Assembly: GCA_046542255.1 (NCBI GenBank)
Contig: JBKHBT010000004.1
Location: 18,597 to 82,596 of the forward strand
Source: JBKHBT01 sp046542255
GTDB taxonomy: Bacteria; UBP14; UBA6098; JBKHBT01
DNA: 64,000 nucleotides
Reading direction: 5' to 3'
In this document: in pieces, positions 35,928 through 45,343 of the stretch
Layout of the letters: the number at the start of each line of letters is the position of its first letter
Numbering within the stretch: the stretch's first letter is position 1
Program-made: the position numbers and the translations under genes
The notes under the pieces: generated by a model
The model's database searches: none
The model's input: the letters and a program-made list of their open reading frames with translations, nothing else
Told to the model about the DNA's origin: nothing

Positions 35928-35967
35928 AAAGGAGGTTACAAAAGTGAAACCCAATAGCCGAAAGGAG
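35928..35967 (+). promoter_or_regulatory. Two Shine-Dalgarno sequences in front of alternative starts
   Basis: AAAGGAGG (35928-35935) lies 8 bases before an in-frame GTG at 35944, and AAAGGAG (35961-35967) lies 9 bases before an in-frame ATG at 35977. The far upstream ATG at 35899 has no such signal. The two sites decide between starts 33 bases apart, or act together. Confidence 0.7.
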
Positions 35968-35976
35968 ACAAGCGCT

Positions 35977-38900
35977 ATGGGAAACAGGCTAGTAATAGCT
36001 GTTTTGTTAGGGCTTCTGCTTTTTTCTGCCGTATCATTCGGTCAGGATTGGCAGTACGCTAACGTTTTTAATCTCGTAGAGGAGGGCTATGGACCGTGGA
36101 TTCCAAGTTGGTATACCACGAGTTACGGACGTGTAGATTCCTACACACCGAGTACCCCTAGTCTGCGAACTGCCACAATGCGTACAGCAGATGGCAGAGA
36201 TGAACGACCTGTTCCTTTGAACCATGATCAGACAGTATTGCGTTTTGATCTTCTTAGCTCGACTGACGATTTCTTCCTTAAGGGTGTTACAGTCACTCTT
36301 ATTGGAAGTCCGGATTTCGATCCTAATGAAGATTTGGCACCAATACATCCTGATACTGCAAAAACTCTTTTCTGTGTTGATGACACAGTAAAGAGTTTTT
36401 ATACAGGATTCCAGTTCTATGTAGAAAAAGGTGAACTGGCTGGTTCAAACGTTGATAGTCTCGATACAGTAGATATCGAAGACATGCCGACACCATTACA
36501 GTTTATCGATGATACTCTGATGGCCGGCACACCGCCTACAGAAAGAATATATCCAGCAGCACAAAGCTGGGAAGATGTTACCGGTACATTTGCTGGTACC
36601 TATCCAGCAGGCTGGAAAGTCTGGCAGGCACAAATTAACTTCAGAAGACACATTGAGATCAGGAATGAAGCTGATATCGATCCTGCTTATGGATTACCAT
36701 TCCTTAGAATGTGGGTTTTGATGAAACCCATAGGCTGCCACGAATGTATTCCGAGCAGCAATGATGGTGGATTCATAGAGGGTCTTTCAAATCGGGACTC
36801 ATTCTATGTTCAAATTCATGAAACAAATGATCTTCATGTATACGATGTTCTCGGCGTTGATGATGCATCTGGTTTAGAGATCATCAGAGATGTTGAGCTT
36901 CCAATTGGAAGAACTGAAGTACGATGGGATACACCAGATCCTGATCCAGCAGATGCATCTCGTTGGGCATCATCTGGAATGCTTATTGGTGGAGATACAA
37001 TTCCGCCATTCATTACAGACCTAATTCCACGTAATGAAAACCCGACTAATGGCGATGAAACCGATCAAGGTGGACTCACCGGTTGTGATGAGATTGGCGA
37101 TGAGATCTGGACTGCAGACTCTACGCAGCCAATTTCCTTCGTAGCTTATGACAAATCGACATGTATCGATTCAGTATTTGTCGAGTTAAGGCATATTAAT
37201 GACGGCATCCCGACTTATTTCCCAAGAAGAGTCGACTCTATATACTTCCGCAGTCAGCTTGCATCATCTGCCGATATTGAAAACGGCGGAGCAGGCCAGC
37301 CATGGGAAGTTAGTGTCAGGCCTTATGGTGGCTCATGGTCCCCATGGGAAGAAGTTTTTGATGTTGCCAGCGAATTCGAAGTAGTGCAATCAGGCATGTG
37401 TGCAGATGGCTATTGTGGTCATGATACTTTCTTTATCGATGTTGGAAGAGATATTGACAATCATTATCTTCCTCCGTTTATCGATGGTGCACATATCGAG
37501 GTAACTGTCAGAGCATTCAATAGAAACTACAATGTTGGTAGCTCCTGGGCACATAGTGAGCCTTATGCTTATGATGCCTATCAGGATACCACCTGGGATT
37601 TCTATGTAGATCTTTCTGGCCCGAATGCTGAGCTTGTTTGTCCGGGTACATCCGATGACAATCTCACCGAAGAATTCTACGGTGGCGCAGCAGGCTGGAG
37701 ACAGGATTATATCGAAGGCGAGAATATCGACTGGAGATGGATATCCGATAGTTTACCATTAGTTCAAGTACATTTATATGATGACTATGAAAATGTCCAT
37801 GACGAAACAAATCATGGTGATGCTTTCCCATATTGGACAGGAGCAGAAGGCGGATGTGGAATCAATGAAAGAGATTTCGAATTTGCTTTCGTCGTTAATC
37901 GTCTAGTATGTGATGACATTAGTCATTCTTATATAACAGATACCTTTGTCGTTGACCAGACCGATTTGAACCAGGGTTGCTGGTTTGATGAGCATGTCAA
38001 TGGCGAAGAAGGTCATATGTGGATAAATTTCGAAGATCTCGAAACATATAGGACCGACCTCACCGGCACAATGCTCGATGGAGATCCAATTCTTCCATTT
38101 AGAAGCGGTGACGTTCTTGAAATCCACCAGACAGAGCTATTTGATGATCCCGACTATGGTCAGGGAACATTCAGATATGATGTTTATGGTTGGTTCCATA
38201 CAGGCCCAGCCGACTTAGAAGTTGGCGGAAGCTATGGAATTGCAGAAGCACCAGATCCAAACTATGGTGTACAGAATAGAAGAGAAGTACAGGGCGATAG
38301 GCATATTCCTGTCGATGACCAAGCTGCTGCTATTTATGGCGTAACAGCTAGAAGAGATACCCTTGGTATCCTAAGAATCGACCTCGAAGGCCCGGTTGCT
38401 CCAGATACATTCTTCTACCCACCGCATGGTTGGGTTACTTCTGATACGCTTCAGGTAATCACAGTCGATCTTTATGATCAAATTGGTTGCCCTTTAATCG
38501 ATCAGAATCTTTCTGATGAAACAGACCATATACTTGACCAGTATGTTTCTGGTATTTATGGCGCAAGCTCCGATGAAAACTCCAGACTCGCAATTAACCT
38601 GGTGGTTAAGAGCGCATCTGGCGATCACCATCCAGAATATGTCGAATTCCCGGGAAGGCCTTGGGAAGGACGTACATGGTATGTTCCTGGTTGGACAACA
38701 AATTGCTTGAGTCAGCCACATCATATCGAGAAGATTAATGAACGCTGGGGAACAAGGCTAACGTTTGCTCCGAGACAGCATGCGCCTTTCCGCAGTGGTG
38801 ATAAGGTCTGTGTTACAGTTTATGCATGGGACAATGCAGTTACAGACTGTGACTACGACACTATGTTTACTACAGACTTAACATGCGCAGACGGATCAAC

Positions 38901-41900
38901 CTGGCATACAGTTGAGAACTGGATTCCAGGCCGCAACTGGGCTGATGACGATTGGACTACCGACCCACTAGAGAGGACTCATGACGAAGTCGCGAGATTC
39001 TGCTTCTATGTCGATATTACTCCACCGAAATTAGTCGATAGCAAGATTTATCCGCTTTGCGATGATACAATGACCTTCACCATCCGCGATACATCCGAAG
39101 TTATCAGCACAACATTCTGCGATGAATGGATTGCTGGTATCGGCGCAGCCGACCTTCGTATGTGGGTTTATGATGATGAAGATACAATGCCAGGCATCCA
39201 TGACGATTTCTTATTCTTCAATGACTTAGTACCGGCCGTTCCGACTGGTGCTGTCCAGGTAGACACGACTCACAATATTGTTGGCCGTGAAAATCGTTAT
39301 ATGTATGCCCGTATGGACTTTGGTGCCGATCCTGCACGTGAAGGAATCATCAAAGTATGGAAAGATTGTAATGCTAACTCCTGCCACGTACTCGAGCCAG
39401 ATGACAGCGTAGTCGTTGAGATCTGGGCCGGCGATAATCCGAATGTACCTTGGTATGCAGCAACTCAGAGACCTGAGTCCGAAGCTGGTTATCATGCAAG
39501 GAATACACATTCCACAGCGCCGACACAGTACTGGTGGTGGCATTATTATGTACCTGGATTCCCGATCTCTGCAGGAGACGAATACTGGATTCCATGTCCA
39601 GCAACTTCCTGGAGACGCGGAAACCACGCTTATACCGACCTCGACCACACAGAAGATGGCCTTGGCTGGGAAAACCATGTTTACTACAACTGGGAAAACC
39701 CGAACTGGGATAAGATTCACCAGGAAGAGTTTATTGTCCAGTCCGAAGTATGGTTAAAACAGGTACAGTGGTTTAATGACAGTGCCTGGATGAAATATCG
39801 TTCTGCATTGCAGTACAATTATCCTCCAGACCTTCATGGTAAATATACCACATTATGGGCAATTCCTGACACAACAGAAGCAGCAGACTTCTATAGTGAG
39901 ATGGAATCCATGGATCCATATCTTGGAACCTATGCACGTGATCTTCAGTTCATCGAAGCTGAAATCTATACATGCACAGACAGCATCATCTGGGAAGCTT
40001 TCTGGGAGAGCACGCCTCATGACGATACAATCACCTGGAGAACCCCGAGAGTCGAACTTAAGCTCTGGGATTCCGAAGGCGAACTCGTATGGGAATACGT
40101 CCACCATGAAGACTATGACTTCATAGGCGGCGAACATTGCGATCCTTGCTTCCTCGAATACGAAGCCACAAGAGACTGCTGCAAAGACGGCGGAATCATG
40201 AGAATCGGACCTATCGAGATGATTCATCCGTGGCTTGAAGAAGTTCGCCAGGACTCCGTACCAGAGAGTGAACTTCACCCAGACAATGAAGCCTATGTCA
40301 TTACAGATGGCGAAGGCGAACCTGTCACAGATGACGAAGGCGAAATACTTTACACAGTTTATGGTTACCAGCACGGTGACCAGCTAGAAGTAACATTCGG
40401 CTTCGCATCAAGAACACCAAATATGTTCACAGATTCTTCTGATATTCATAATTATAATGAGTATCACTGGTTCTATGATATAGATATGCAGGCACCGACT
40501 GCAAGATTCCGCAGACTCGAAGGAACACGTGGATATGCAGAAGTTGACTGTGAAATGATGCATGTGGATAATAATGAAGTCCGCATCAGACTCGAAGACA
40601 TTGCAGACGGCGATGTTGGCCTACATCCAGGCGGCACAGATGCTGACTGGGCAAGCACCTATCCTATCCCGATACTCAAAGAAGGTACCGACCTTGTTAA
40701 GTATATGTGGGGAACAGGTGATGATGAGCCTGCAGGACTCGAATATGCAACTTCGACACATTATATCTATCAGAATGAGTCTCACGTTGTTCAGAACTGT
40801 GCAGAGGAAGATTCACTTGCAAGAGCTTATACTTTTGCAACACCGATCACCATGTACAGTGGCCTTGAAGACGGAGATCCTCCAACTGTTTTAGATAGAA
40901 CAATCGAACAAGACAGTATCATGATTGCTGATTCGCTTTATGTCGAAGCAGTTATTCAGGACCGTCTTGGTAATGAACAATATCTCAGGTCCAATAATCT
41001 TGGACTCGACAATGGCTTACCAGAAGTCAAGGGCTTTGCCTTTGCATCCTTCGATCCTGAACTCGATGAGTTCAATAACTGGGATGAAGACTTTGCACTC
41101 TTACCATGGGAAGTCCCTGATCAGGAATCGCTCGTAGGTGTTTATAACTTCGGCGAAGTCTGCACAGTATTTGTCAGAATATGGTTCAATGACAATATGG
41201 ACATGCGTCTTGCAGATACACATACCGGCCATATCGTTAGATTCCAGCCAGATGGTTGGACTCACTGGTTCCCGGTAATTCCGATAGACACAGAACTACA
41301 TCCTTCTCTCGGAATGTATCCGCTTGCACAGAGATATGTTGATTATGCTTATGGCGATGACTATGGTGCTGGCACACTTCTCAGATCTGTTGATGGAGAA
41401 GATGGTGAGATCACCGAAGCTGGCGAAGCTGAAATGCTCGACAATGGTTGGAACTCCGACCGCGAGTGGATTGGTTATATGGTTATTGCTGGCGATGACA
41501 TGATGGATGGTATTGGCAAAATCAGAGTCCAAGGCTTTGATGACAATGCTGGTAACACCATGCTCGCACGTGACTTCAACTTCAGAATTGAATCTCAGTA
41601 TATCGATCCTTGCATGATCTGGCCAGACATGGACAGACTCGACACCGAGCCTATCGATCCATGGACAGGCGAAACAGATGATGAGCTTGTTGTAACAGGT
41701 TATGATATAGGTGATTACTTCTGCAGCTATGAGCCGCATGAAGATTGCTATCCTATCGTTTCCGACTGCTTCGATCGTACAATCACCGACAGTGTCGTAT
41801 TCGAATTCTGGTGGGATGATTCTATGATGACCGTAGAAGACATGTACGAGAGAATCGATACTATTGAAATAGATCCCGATTCAACAGTACATGATACAGT

Positions 41901-44900
41901 TTGGGTCGATGCCGACTTCCATCATGAAATTGATGATATGCGATCAGAAGATATCTGGACAGAAGATGGCGAAGAATGGTATGCCCAGACAACATGCGAT
42001 GTTCTCGACATTCTCCACGAATGGTATGAGGACGGCGTTATGCATGATGGCCGCTTCGACAAGTACGTGACCATCCGCTTCAGAGTCTATTCAAGATTCT
42101 ATCCGGAAGAGTATGTTGAGTCTTACACATGGAACCTCCGTGTAGATAATGAAAAGACCTATCCAGATCTCACAGAAATCGGCGGCGGAGAATTGCCACC
42201 GGGAACTGCAATGCACGTAATTCCTGCAGTTACTGAAGAGATCAAGATTTGTATCACCTCTGATGAGATTGATCAGATCGACTATATCAACTTCACATTG
42301 ACAGACATGGTAACAGATGTCGTTTATGGAATCACCGATACCATTGGTGACCCAGAAGATTCATTCCTCCAGGTCGGCGATGCTTCCTATGAAGCAACCT
42401 ACGATCCTGAAGATGATGTAATCTGCTATACATGGGAAACTCCAGAAGGCCTTACACCTGGCCTATGGAAGTTCTGTGCTGAAGGTTATGATGAGATCCA
42501 TATCGTAACCGATGAAGAAGACGGCGAAATAACAGGATATAATACCTATATGCATACATTCTGCTTCTGCCGCGACAGCATCCTTGTACCGAATGAAGCA
42601 TTCCTTGCAAGGGGCGACCACTATGAAGACGCTATCGCAACAATCTGCGAGAACTATCCTGCAGAACCAAATTGCGACAGCATCTATCCATGGGATATCG
42701 AGAATATCTATCCAGATTGGCCAGCATGGTCACATATAGATGGCTCGATTATTGAAGGCTACGACCATGTCAACAGATTCCAGATTACCACTTTCAATAA
42801 TCCTGATTGGACAGAATCTGATGTTCTAATGAGAGATTATGTTGAAACCGGTGGATATCCTGGAGACTCTGTCTTTGTCATGTTCAGAGCTGGAGATGCA
42901 CTTTGGGTCGATATGCATATTGAAGACGAGTACGGTGGAAATATCTCAGGCTCCAACCTCGAGATTATTCATCCGCTCGATTCTACCGATATCAGAGACT
43001 ACATGGGTGCAGACTACTATGTCTATCCATGGGTAATAGACGATCAGGAAAACCGCTATGACGGCCCTGTCCGTGTTACATTCACAACATACAGAGAAAA
43101 CTTCGCAGGCGATACAATCGCAACAGATCATGTTACATTCGTATACCTGGATACTTATGATCCAGAATACAAAGTTAGCATGACAAGAATGGATGAAAGT
43201 CCATTACGTAGCTGTGTTAGCGATGAATATCCGCTCGAAGAAGCTATCTGGTGTACAAACGATGATACAGTCTTTATTAAAATCGATTGGTATCAGACAG
43301 TATTTGACCAGACAGAAGATGTTTCTGGCTATACTGCCTACGATGAAGAATTCAATAGCCGTGTTTGGGAACATCTCAGACTATCTATTGATGGCCAGCC
43401 ACACATGGGCTTCCATGTCGATGATCCTAATGACCTTCTCCAGTCCAGACTCTGGCAGAGAGATATCATAGGGCCAGTCGATGGTTATATCCCATTCTGG
43501 CTCTCACCGATCGATGATGGACCAATGCCTTGGGATGACTTTGGCGACGATAACTATGAATATCGTTGGCATGTCTCCGATGACCTTCGCGGTCAGGGTA
43601 TCGCAGACATCTTAGTCAAGGGTCGCGATGCTGCAGGTAATATCCTTACATATGAAGAAGCAAGAATATCTAATTCATACGGTAAGAAAGTTCTTATCGA
43701 TGTTGAAGATCCTACAATCGATCCGGAATTGGTCCACCTCACCGCCGAAGAGATGGAAGCCGATCCGGAAGCATTCGATGACAACTACCTTGGCGAAGGA
43801 TTTGAAGACCCTGTATCCGGTGGATATGTATTCATCGAGATCTGGGACCTTGACGAGACAGTCATGCTCGGAGACGATATCTGGGTTAATGATGATGGCT
43901 CTGTCGATCCTGCCATTGTAGACCTTATTTCCGGCGATTCAGTTCTCGTATGCGCAGTTGACTTAGCTGGCAACCGCACCTGCGAGCCTGTTGAAGTAAT
44001 GCCACATGTTGAGTGCTGCTCATATCATCTCTATCCTGGATTCAATATGGTCGGTATCTCCGTCCATCCAGAAGACTCAACCGACCTTCTCGTCGAAAAT
44101 GTCTTCCCAGGACTCGATGTTTACACACTCGACGGTGGTGTATATAATGAAGTACCTGACGGCACATACCTCAACCACAGCGAGGGATACCTTGTTATGG
44201 CTGAAGTCGAGACAGACATTGTCCTTTGCGGCGATCCTGTCGAGTCATTCGAAGCCACAGGACTTCTCCCGGGCTGGAACCTTATTGGTGGTCCGTGGAC
44301 AACAGTTAGAACAGTTGACGCTGGCGTCGATCCAGCCGATGCTATCGACCTCGAAGCAGTCAATGTATATGATGGTGAAACCGGTTCTTATGTACCGACC
44401 ACCGAATTTGCACACTGCCGTGGCCATCTCGTAATGGTCAGAACAACTGATACAGCAACAGTTACTATCCCAGATGATACTCCAGGAGCAAAATATGTCT
44501 ATACAGGCAAAGAAGCTTCTGAGCTCTGGAATGGTATAATCGATGTCAAATATGACGATGCAATGCGCAGCCTCACCTTTGGTGTTGCAAGCGGTGCAAC
44601 CGATGGTATCGATGCTAATGACGTTGCTCTCTTCCCAACACTTCCAGGCGAAACAGATGCTTATCTCGATAATCATCTCGCCAAGAGTGTGGTAGCCAAT
44701 GACTATCAGATCGAATGGGACCTCGTTCTACATCAGGATGCAGCTATCTCACCGAATGTCGCTGGCGTACCAGAAAATTGGGAAATCACTATCGATGGTA
44801 TCAATCTCAGAGATGTTGAGAACCTCGACCTCGAAGCAGGAACCTATAAGATTTCTGCCAATGTCGCCGAGATTCCAACAAACTTCGAGCTTGCTCAGAA

Positions 44901-45156
44901 TTCCCCGAACCCATTCAACCCGATCACATCGATCAATTACTCGGTACCTTCCGAGTCTCATGTAAACATCGAGATCTTCAATGTTCTTGGTGAAACAGTT
45001 ACACAGCTGGTTGATGAAGTTCAGGATGCTGGCAAGAGAACCGTCCGTTGGGATGGAACCGATAGCGAAGGCAATAGCGTAAAATCTGGTGTCTACTTCT
45101 ATAAGATGACAGCAGATGGCTATAGCCAGACTAGAAAGATGTCACTCGTCAAATAA
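35977..45156 (+). CDS. Giant exported surface protein with C-terminal type IX-type sorting domain
   Basis: About 3059 residues from ATG 35977 (GTG 35944 is equally possible). A signal peptide ends before QDW. The mature protein is very acidic and Trp-rich. It contains many beta-sandwich units whose boundaries repeat as a hydrophobic strand, Asp, then Pro, for example FYVDLSGPNAEL (about 538), RIDLEGPVAPD (798), FYVDITPPKLV (1007), YDIDMQAPTAR (1497) and VLIDVEDPTIDP (2571). Near 2682 are two roughly 80-residue repeats (LYPGFNMVGIS and LLPGWNLIGGP). Near 2865 is an FG-x5-ATDGID module shared with the next three proteins. It ends in a sorting domain (SPNPFNPITSIN from about 2970). Likely secreted and surface-attached. 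No enzymatic motif seen; S-layer, sheath or adhesin are guesses. Confidence 0.8.
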   Translation: MGNRLVIAVLLGLLLFSAVSFGQDWQYANVFNLVEEGYGPWIPSWYTTSYGRVDSYTPSTPSLRTATMRTADGRDERPVPLNHDQTVLRFDLLSSTDDFFLKGVTVTLIGSPDFDPNEDLAPIHPDTAKTLFCVDDTVKSFYTGFQFYVEKGELAGSNVDSLDTVDIEDMPTPLQFIDDTLMAGTPPTERIYPAAQSWEDVTGTFAGTYPAGWKVWQAQINFRRHIEIRNEADIDPAYGLPFLRMWVLMKPIGCHECIPSSNDGGFIEGLSNRDSFYVQIHETNDLHVYDVLGVDDASGLEIIRDVELPIGRTEVRWDTPDPDPADASRWASSGMLIGGDTIPPFITDLIPRNENPTNGDETDQGGLTGCDEIGDEIWTADSTQPISFVAYDKSTCIDSVFVELRHINDGIPTYFPRRVDSIYFRSQLASSADIENGGAGQPWEVSVRPYGGSWSPWEEVFDVASEFEVVQSGMCADGYCGHDTFFIDVGRDIDNHYLPPFIDGAHIEVTVRAFNRNYNVGSSWAHSEPYAYDAYQDTTWDFYVDLSGPNAELVCPGTSDDNLTEEFYGGAAGWRQDYIEGENIDWRWISDSLPLVQVHLYDDYENVHDETNHGDAFPYWTGAEGGCGINERDFEFAFVVNRLVCDDISHSYITDTFVVDQTDLNQGCWFDEHVNGEEGHMWINFEDLETYRTDLTGTMLDGDPILPFRSGDVLEIHQTELFDDPDYGQGTFRYDVYGWFHTGPADLEVGGSYGIAEAPDPNYGVQNRREVQGDRHIPVDDQAAAIYGVTARRDTLGILRIDLEGPVAPDTFFYPPHGWVTSDTLQVITVDLYDQIGCPLIDQNLSDETDHILDQYVSGIYGASSDENSRLAINLVVKSASGDHHPEYVEFPGRPWEGRTWYVPGWTTNCLSQPHHIEKINERWGTRLTFAPRQHAPFRSGDKVCVTVYAWDNAVTDCDYDTMFTTDLTCADGSTWHTVENWIPGRNWADDDWTTDPLERTHDEVARFCFYVDITPPKLVDSKIYPLCDDTMTFTIRDTSEVISTTFCDEWIAGIGAADLRMWVYDDEDTMPGIHDDFLFFNDLVPAVPTGAVQVDTTHNIVGRENRYMYARMDFGADPAREGIIKVWKDCNANSCHVLEPDDSVVVEIWAGDNPNVPWYAATQRPESEAGYHARNTHSTAPTQYWWWHYYVPGFPISAGDEYWIPCPATSWRRGNHAYTDLDHTEDGLGWENHVYYNWENPNWDKIHQEEFIVQSEVWLKQVQWFNDSAWMKYRSALQYNYPPDLHGKYTTLWAIPDTTEAADFYSEMESMDPYLGTYARDLQFIEAEIYTCTDSIIWEAFWESTPHDDTITWRTPRVELKLWDSEGELVWEYVHHEDYDFIGGEHCDPCFLEYEATRDCCKDGGIMRIGPIEMIHPWLEEVRQDSVPESELHPDNEAYVITDGEGEPVTDDEGEILYTVYGYQHGDQLEVTFGFASRTPNMFTDSSDIHNYNEYHWFYDIDMQAPTARFRRLEGTRGYAEVDCEMMHVDNNEVRIRLEDIADGDVGLHPGGTDADWASTYPIPILKEGTDLVKYMWGTGDDEPAGLEYATSTHYIYQNESHVVQNCAEEDSLARAYTFATPITMYSGLEDGDPPTVLDRTIEQDSIMIADSLYVEAVIQDRLGNEQYLRSNNLGLDNGLPEVKGFAFASFDPELDEFNNWDEDFALLPWEVPDQESLVGVYNFGEVCTVFVRIWFNDNMDMRLADTHTGHIVRFQPDGWTHWFPVIPIDTELHPSLGMYPLAQRYVDYAYGDDYGAGTLLRSVDGEDGEITEAGEAEMLDNGWNSDREWIGYMVIAGDDMMDGIGKIRVQGFDDNAGNTMLARDFNFRIESQYIDPCMIWPDMDRLDTEPIDPWTGETDDELVVTGYDIGDYFCSYEPHEDCYPIVSDCFDRTITDSVVFEFWWDDSMMTVEDMYERIDTIEIDPDSTVHDTVWVDADFHHEIDDMRSEDIWTEDGEEWYAQTTCDVLDILHEWYEDGVMHDGRFDKYVTIRFRVYSRFYPEEYVESYTWNLRVDNEKTYPDLTEIGGGELPPGTAMHVIPAVTEEIKICITSDEIDQIDYINFTLTDMVTDVVYGITDTIGDPEDSFLQVGDASYEATYDPEDDVICYTWETPEGLTPGLWKFCAEGYDEIHIVTDEEDGEITGYNTYMHTFCFCRDSILVPNEAFLARGDHYEDAIATICENYPAEPNCDSIYPWDIENIYPDWPAWSHIDGSIIEGYDHVNRFQITTFNNPDWTESDVLMRDYVETGGYPGDSVFVMFRAGDALWVDMHIEDEYGGNISGSNLEIIHPLDSTDIRDYMGADYYVYPWVIDDQENRYDGPVRVTFTTYRENFAGDTIATDHVTFVYLDTYDPEYKVSMTRMDESPLRSCVSDEYPLEEAIWCTNDDTVFIKIDWYQTVFDQTEDVSGYTAYDEEFNSRVWEHLRLSIDGQPHMGFHVDDPNDLLQSRLWQRDIIGPVDGYIPFWLSPIDDGPMPWDDFGDDNYEYRWHVSDDLRGQGIADILVKGRDAAGNILTYEEARISNSYGKKVLIDVEDPTIDPELVHLTAEEMEADPEAFDDNYLGEGFEDPVSGGYVFIEIWDLDETVMLGDDIWVNDDGSVDPAIVDLISGDSVLVCAVDLAGNRTCEPVEVMPHVECCSYHLYPGFNMVGISVHPEDSTDLLVENVFPGLDVYTLDGGVYNEVPDGTYLNHSEGYLVMAEVETDIVLCGDPVESFEATGLLPGWNLIGGPWTTVRTVDAGVDPADAIDLEAVNVYDGETGSYVPTTEFAHCRGHLVMVRTTDTATVTIPDDTPGAKYVYTGKEASELWNGIIDVKYDDAMRSLTFGVASGATDGIDANDVALFPTLPGETDAYLDNHLAKSVVANDYQIEWDLVLHQDAAISPNVAGVPENWEITIDGINLRDVENLDLEAGTYKISANVAEIPTNFELAQNSPNPFNPITSINYSVPSESHVNIEIFNVLGETVTQLVDEVQDAGKRTVRWDGTDSEGNSVKSGVYFYKMTADGYSQTRKMSLVK

Positions 45157-45169
45157 CGATACATCTGGT

Positions 45170-45217
45170 TTTGGGCTCTCCCTTCAATGGGAGGGCCCAA
45201 ACCTCTAAGGGAGGTTT
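45170..45217 (+). terminator. Two consecutive hairpins after the giant gene
   Basis: The first stem is TTTGGGCTCTCCC/GGGAGGGCCCAAA (13 bp with one G-U pair, 6-base loop, 45170-45201). It is followed at once by AAACCTC/GAGGTTT (45199-45217). The second shares bases with the first, so they are partly exclusive. Only scattered T follow, so termination may be partial, allowing read-through to the next gene, for which I found no good promoter. Confidence 0.55.
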
Positions 45218-45327
45218 AATTGATTTTTATTGAAAACGGTGGTCAGGCAAGGCAGACAGGCTAACCCGAAAGGGGGAGACAGGAAAAAATGTTATCGATT
45301 TGTAAACGAGAAAAAAAAGAACTTATA

Positions 45328-45335
45328 AAAGGAGG
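45328..45335 (+). promoter_or_regulatory. Strong Shine-Dalgarno of the second giant gene
   Basis: AAAGGAGG, a full match to the anti-Shine-Dalgarno, lies eight bases before the ATG at 45344. It fixes the start and indicates high translation. Confidence 0.75.
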
Positions 45336-45343
45336 AGACCAAT

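Noticed and set aside
39226..39720. A 164-residue open frame on the minus strand inside the giant gene
   Set aside because: It lies wholly opposite a strongly supported 3059-residue frame, lacks a ribosome-binding site and recognisable motifs, and is Cys/Arg-rich in the way of a mirror frame. Similar antisense frames at 39853-40374, 41296-41739, 44245-44676 and 52072-52557 were dropped for the same reason.
45241..45290. Possible c-di-GMP (GEMM) riboswitch ahead of the second giant gene
   Set aside because: There is a CCC-GAAA-GGG hairpin, a GGTCAGGCA start and a purine-rich flank that recall the GEMM shape, but the conserved CACGCACAGGGCAAACC and GGGACGCAAAGCC parts are absent.
45300..45329. 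TTGTAA-18-TATAAA as promoter of the second giant gene
   Set aside because: Transcription would start at about the Shine-Dalgarno sequence (45328-45335), removing it from the message.
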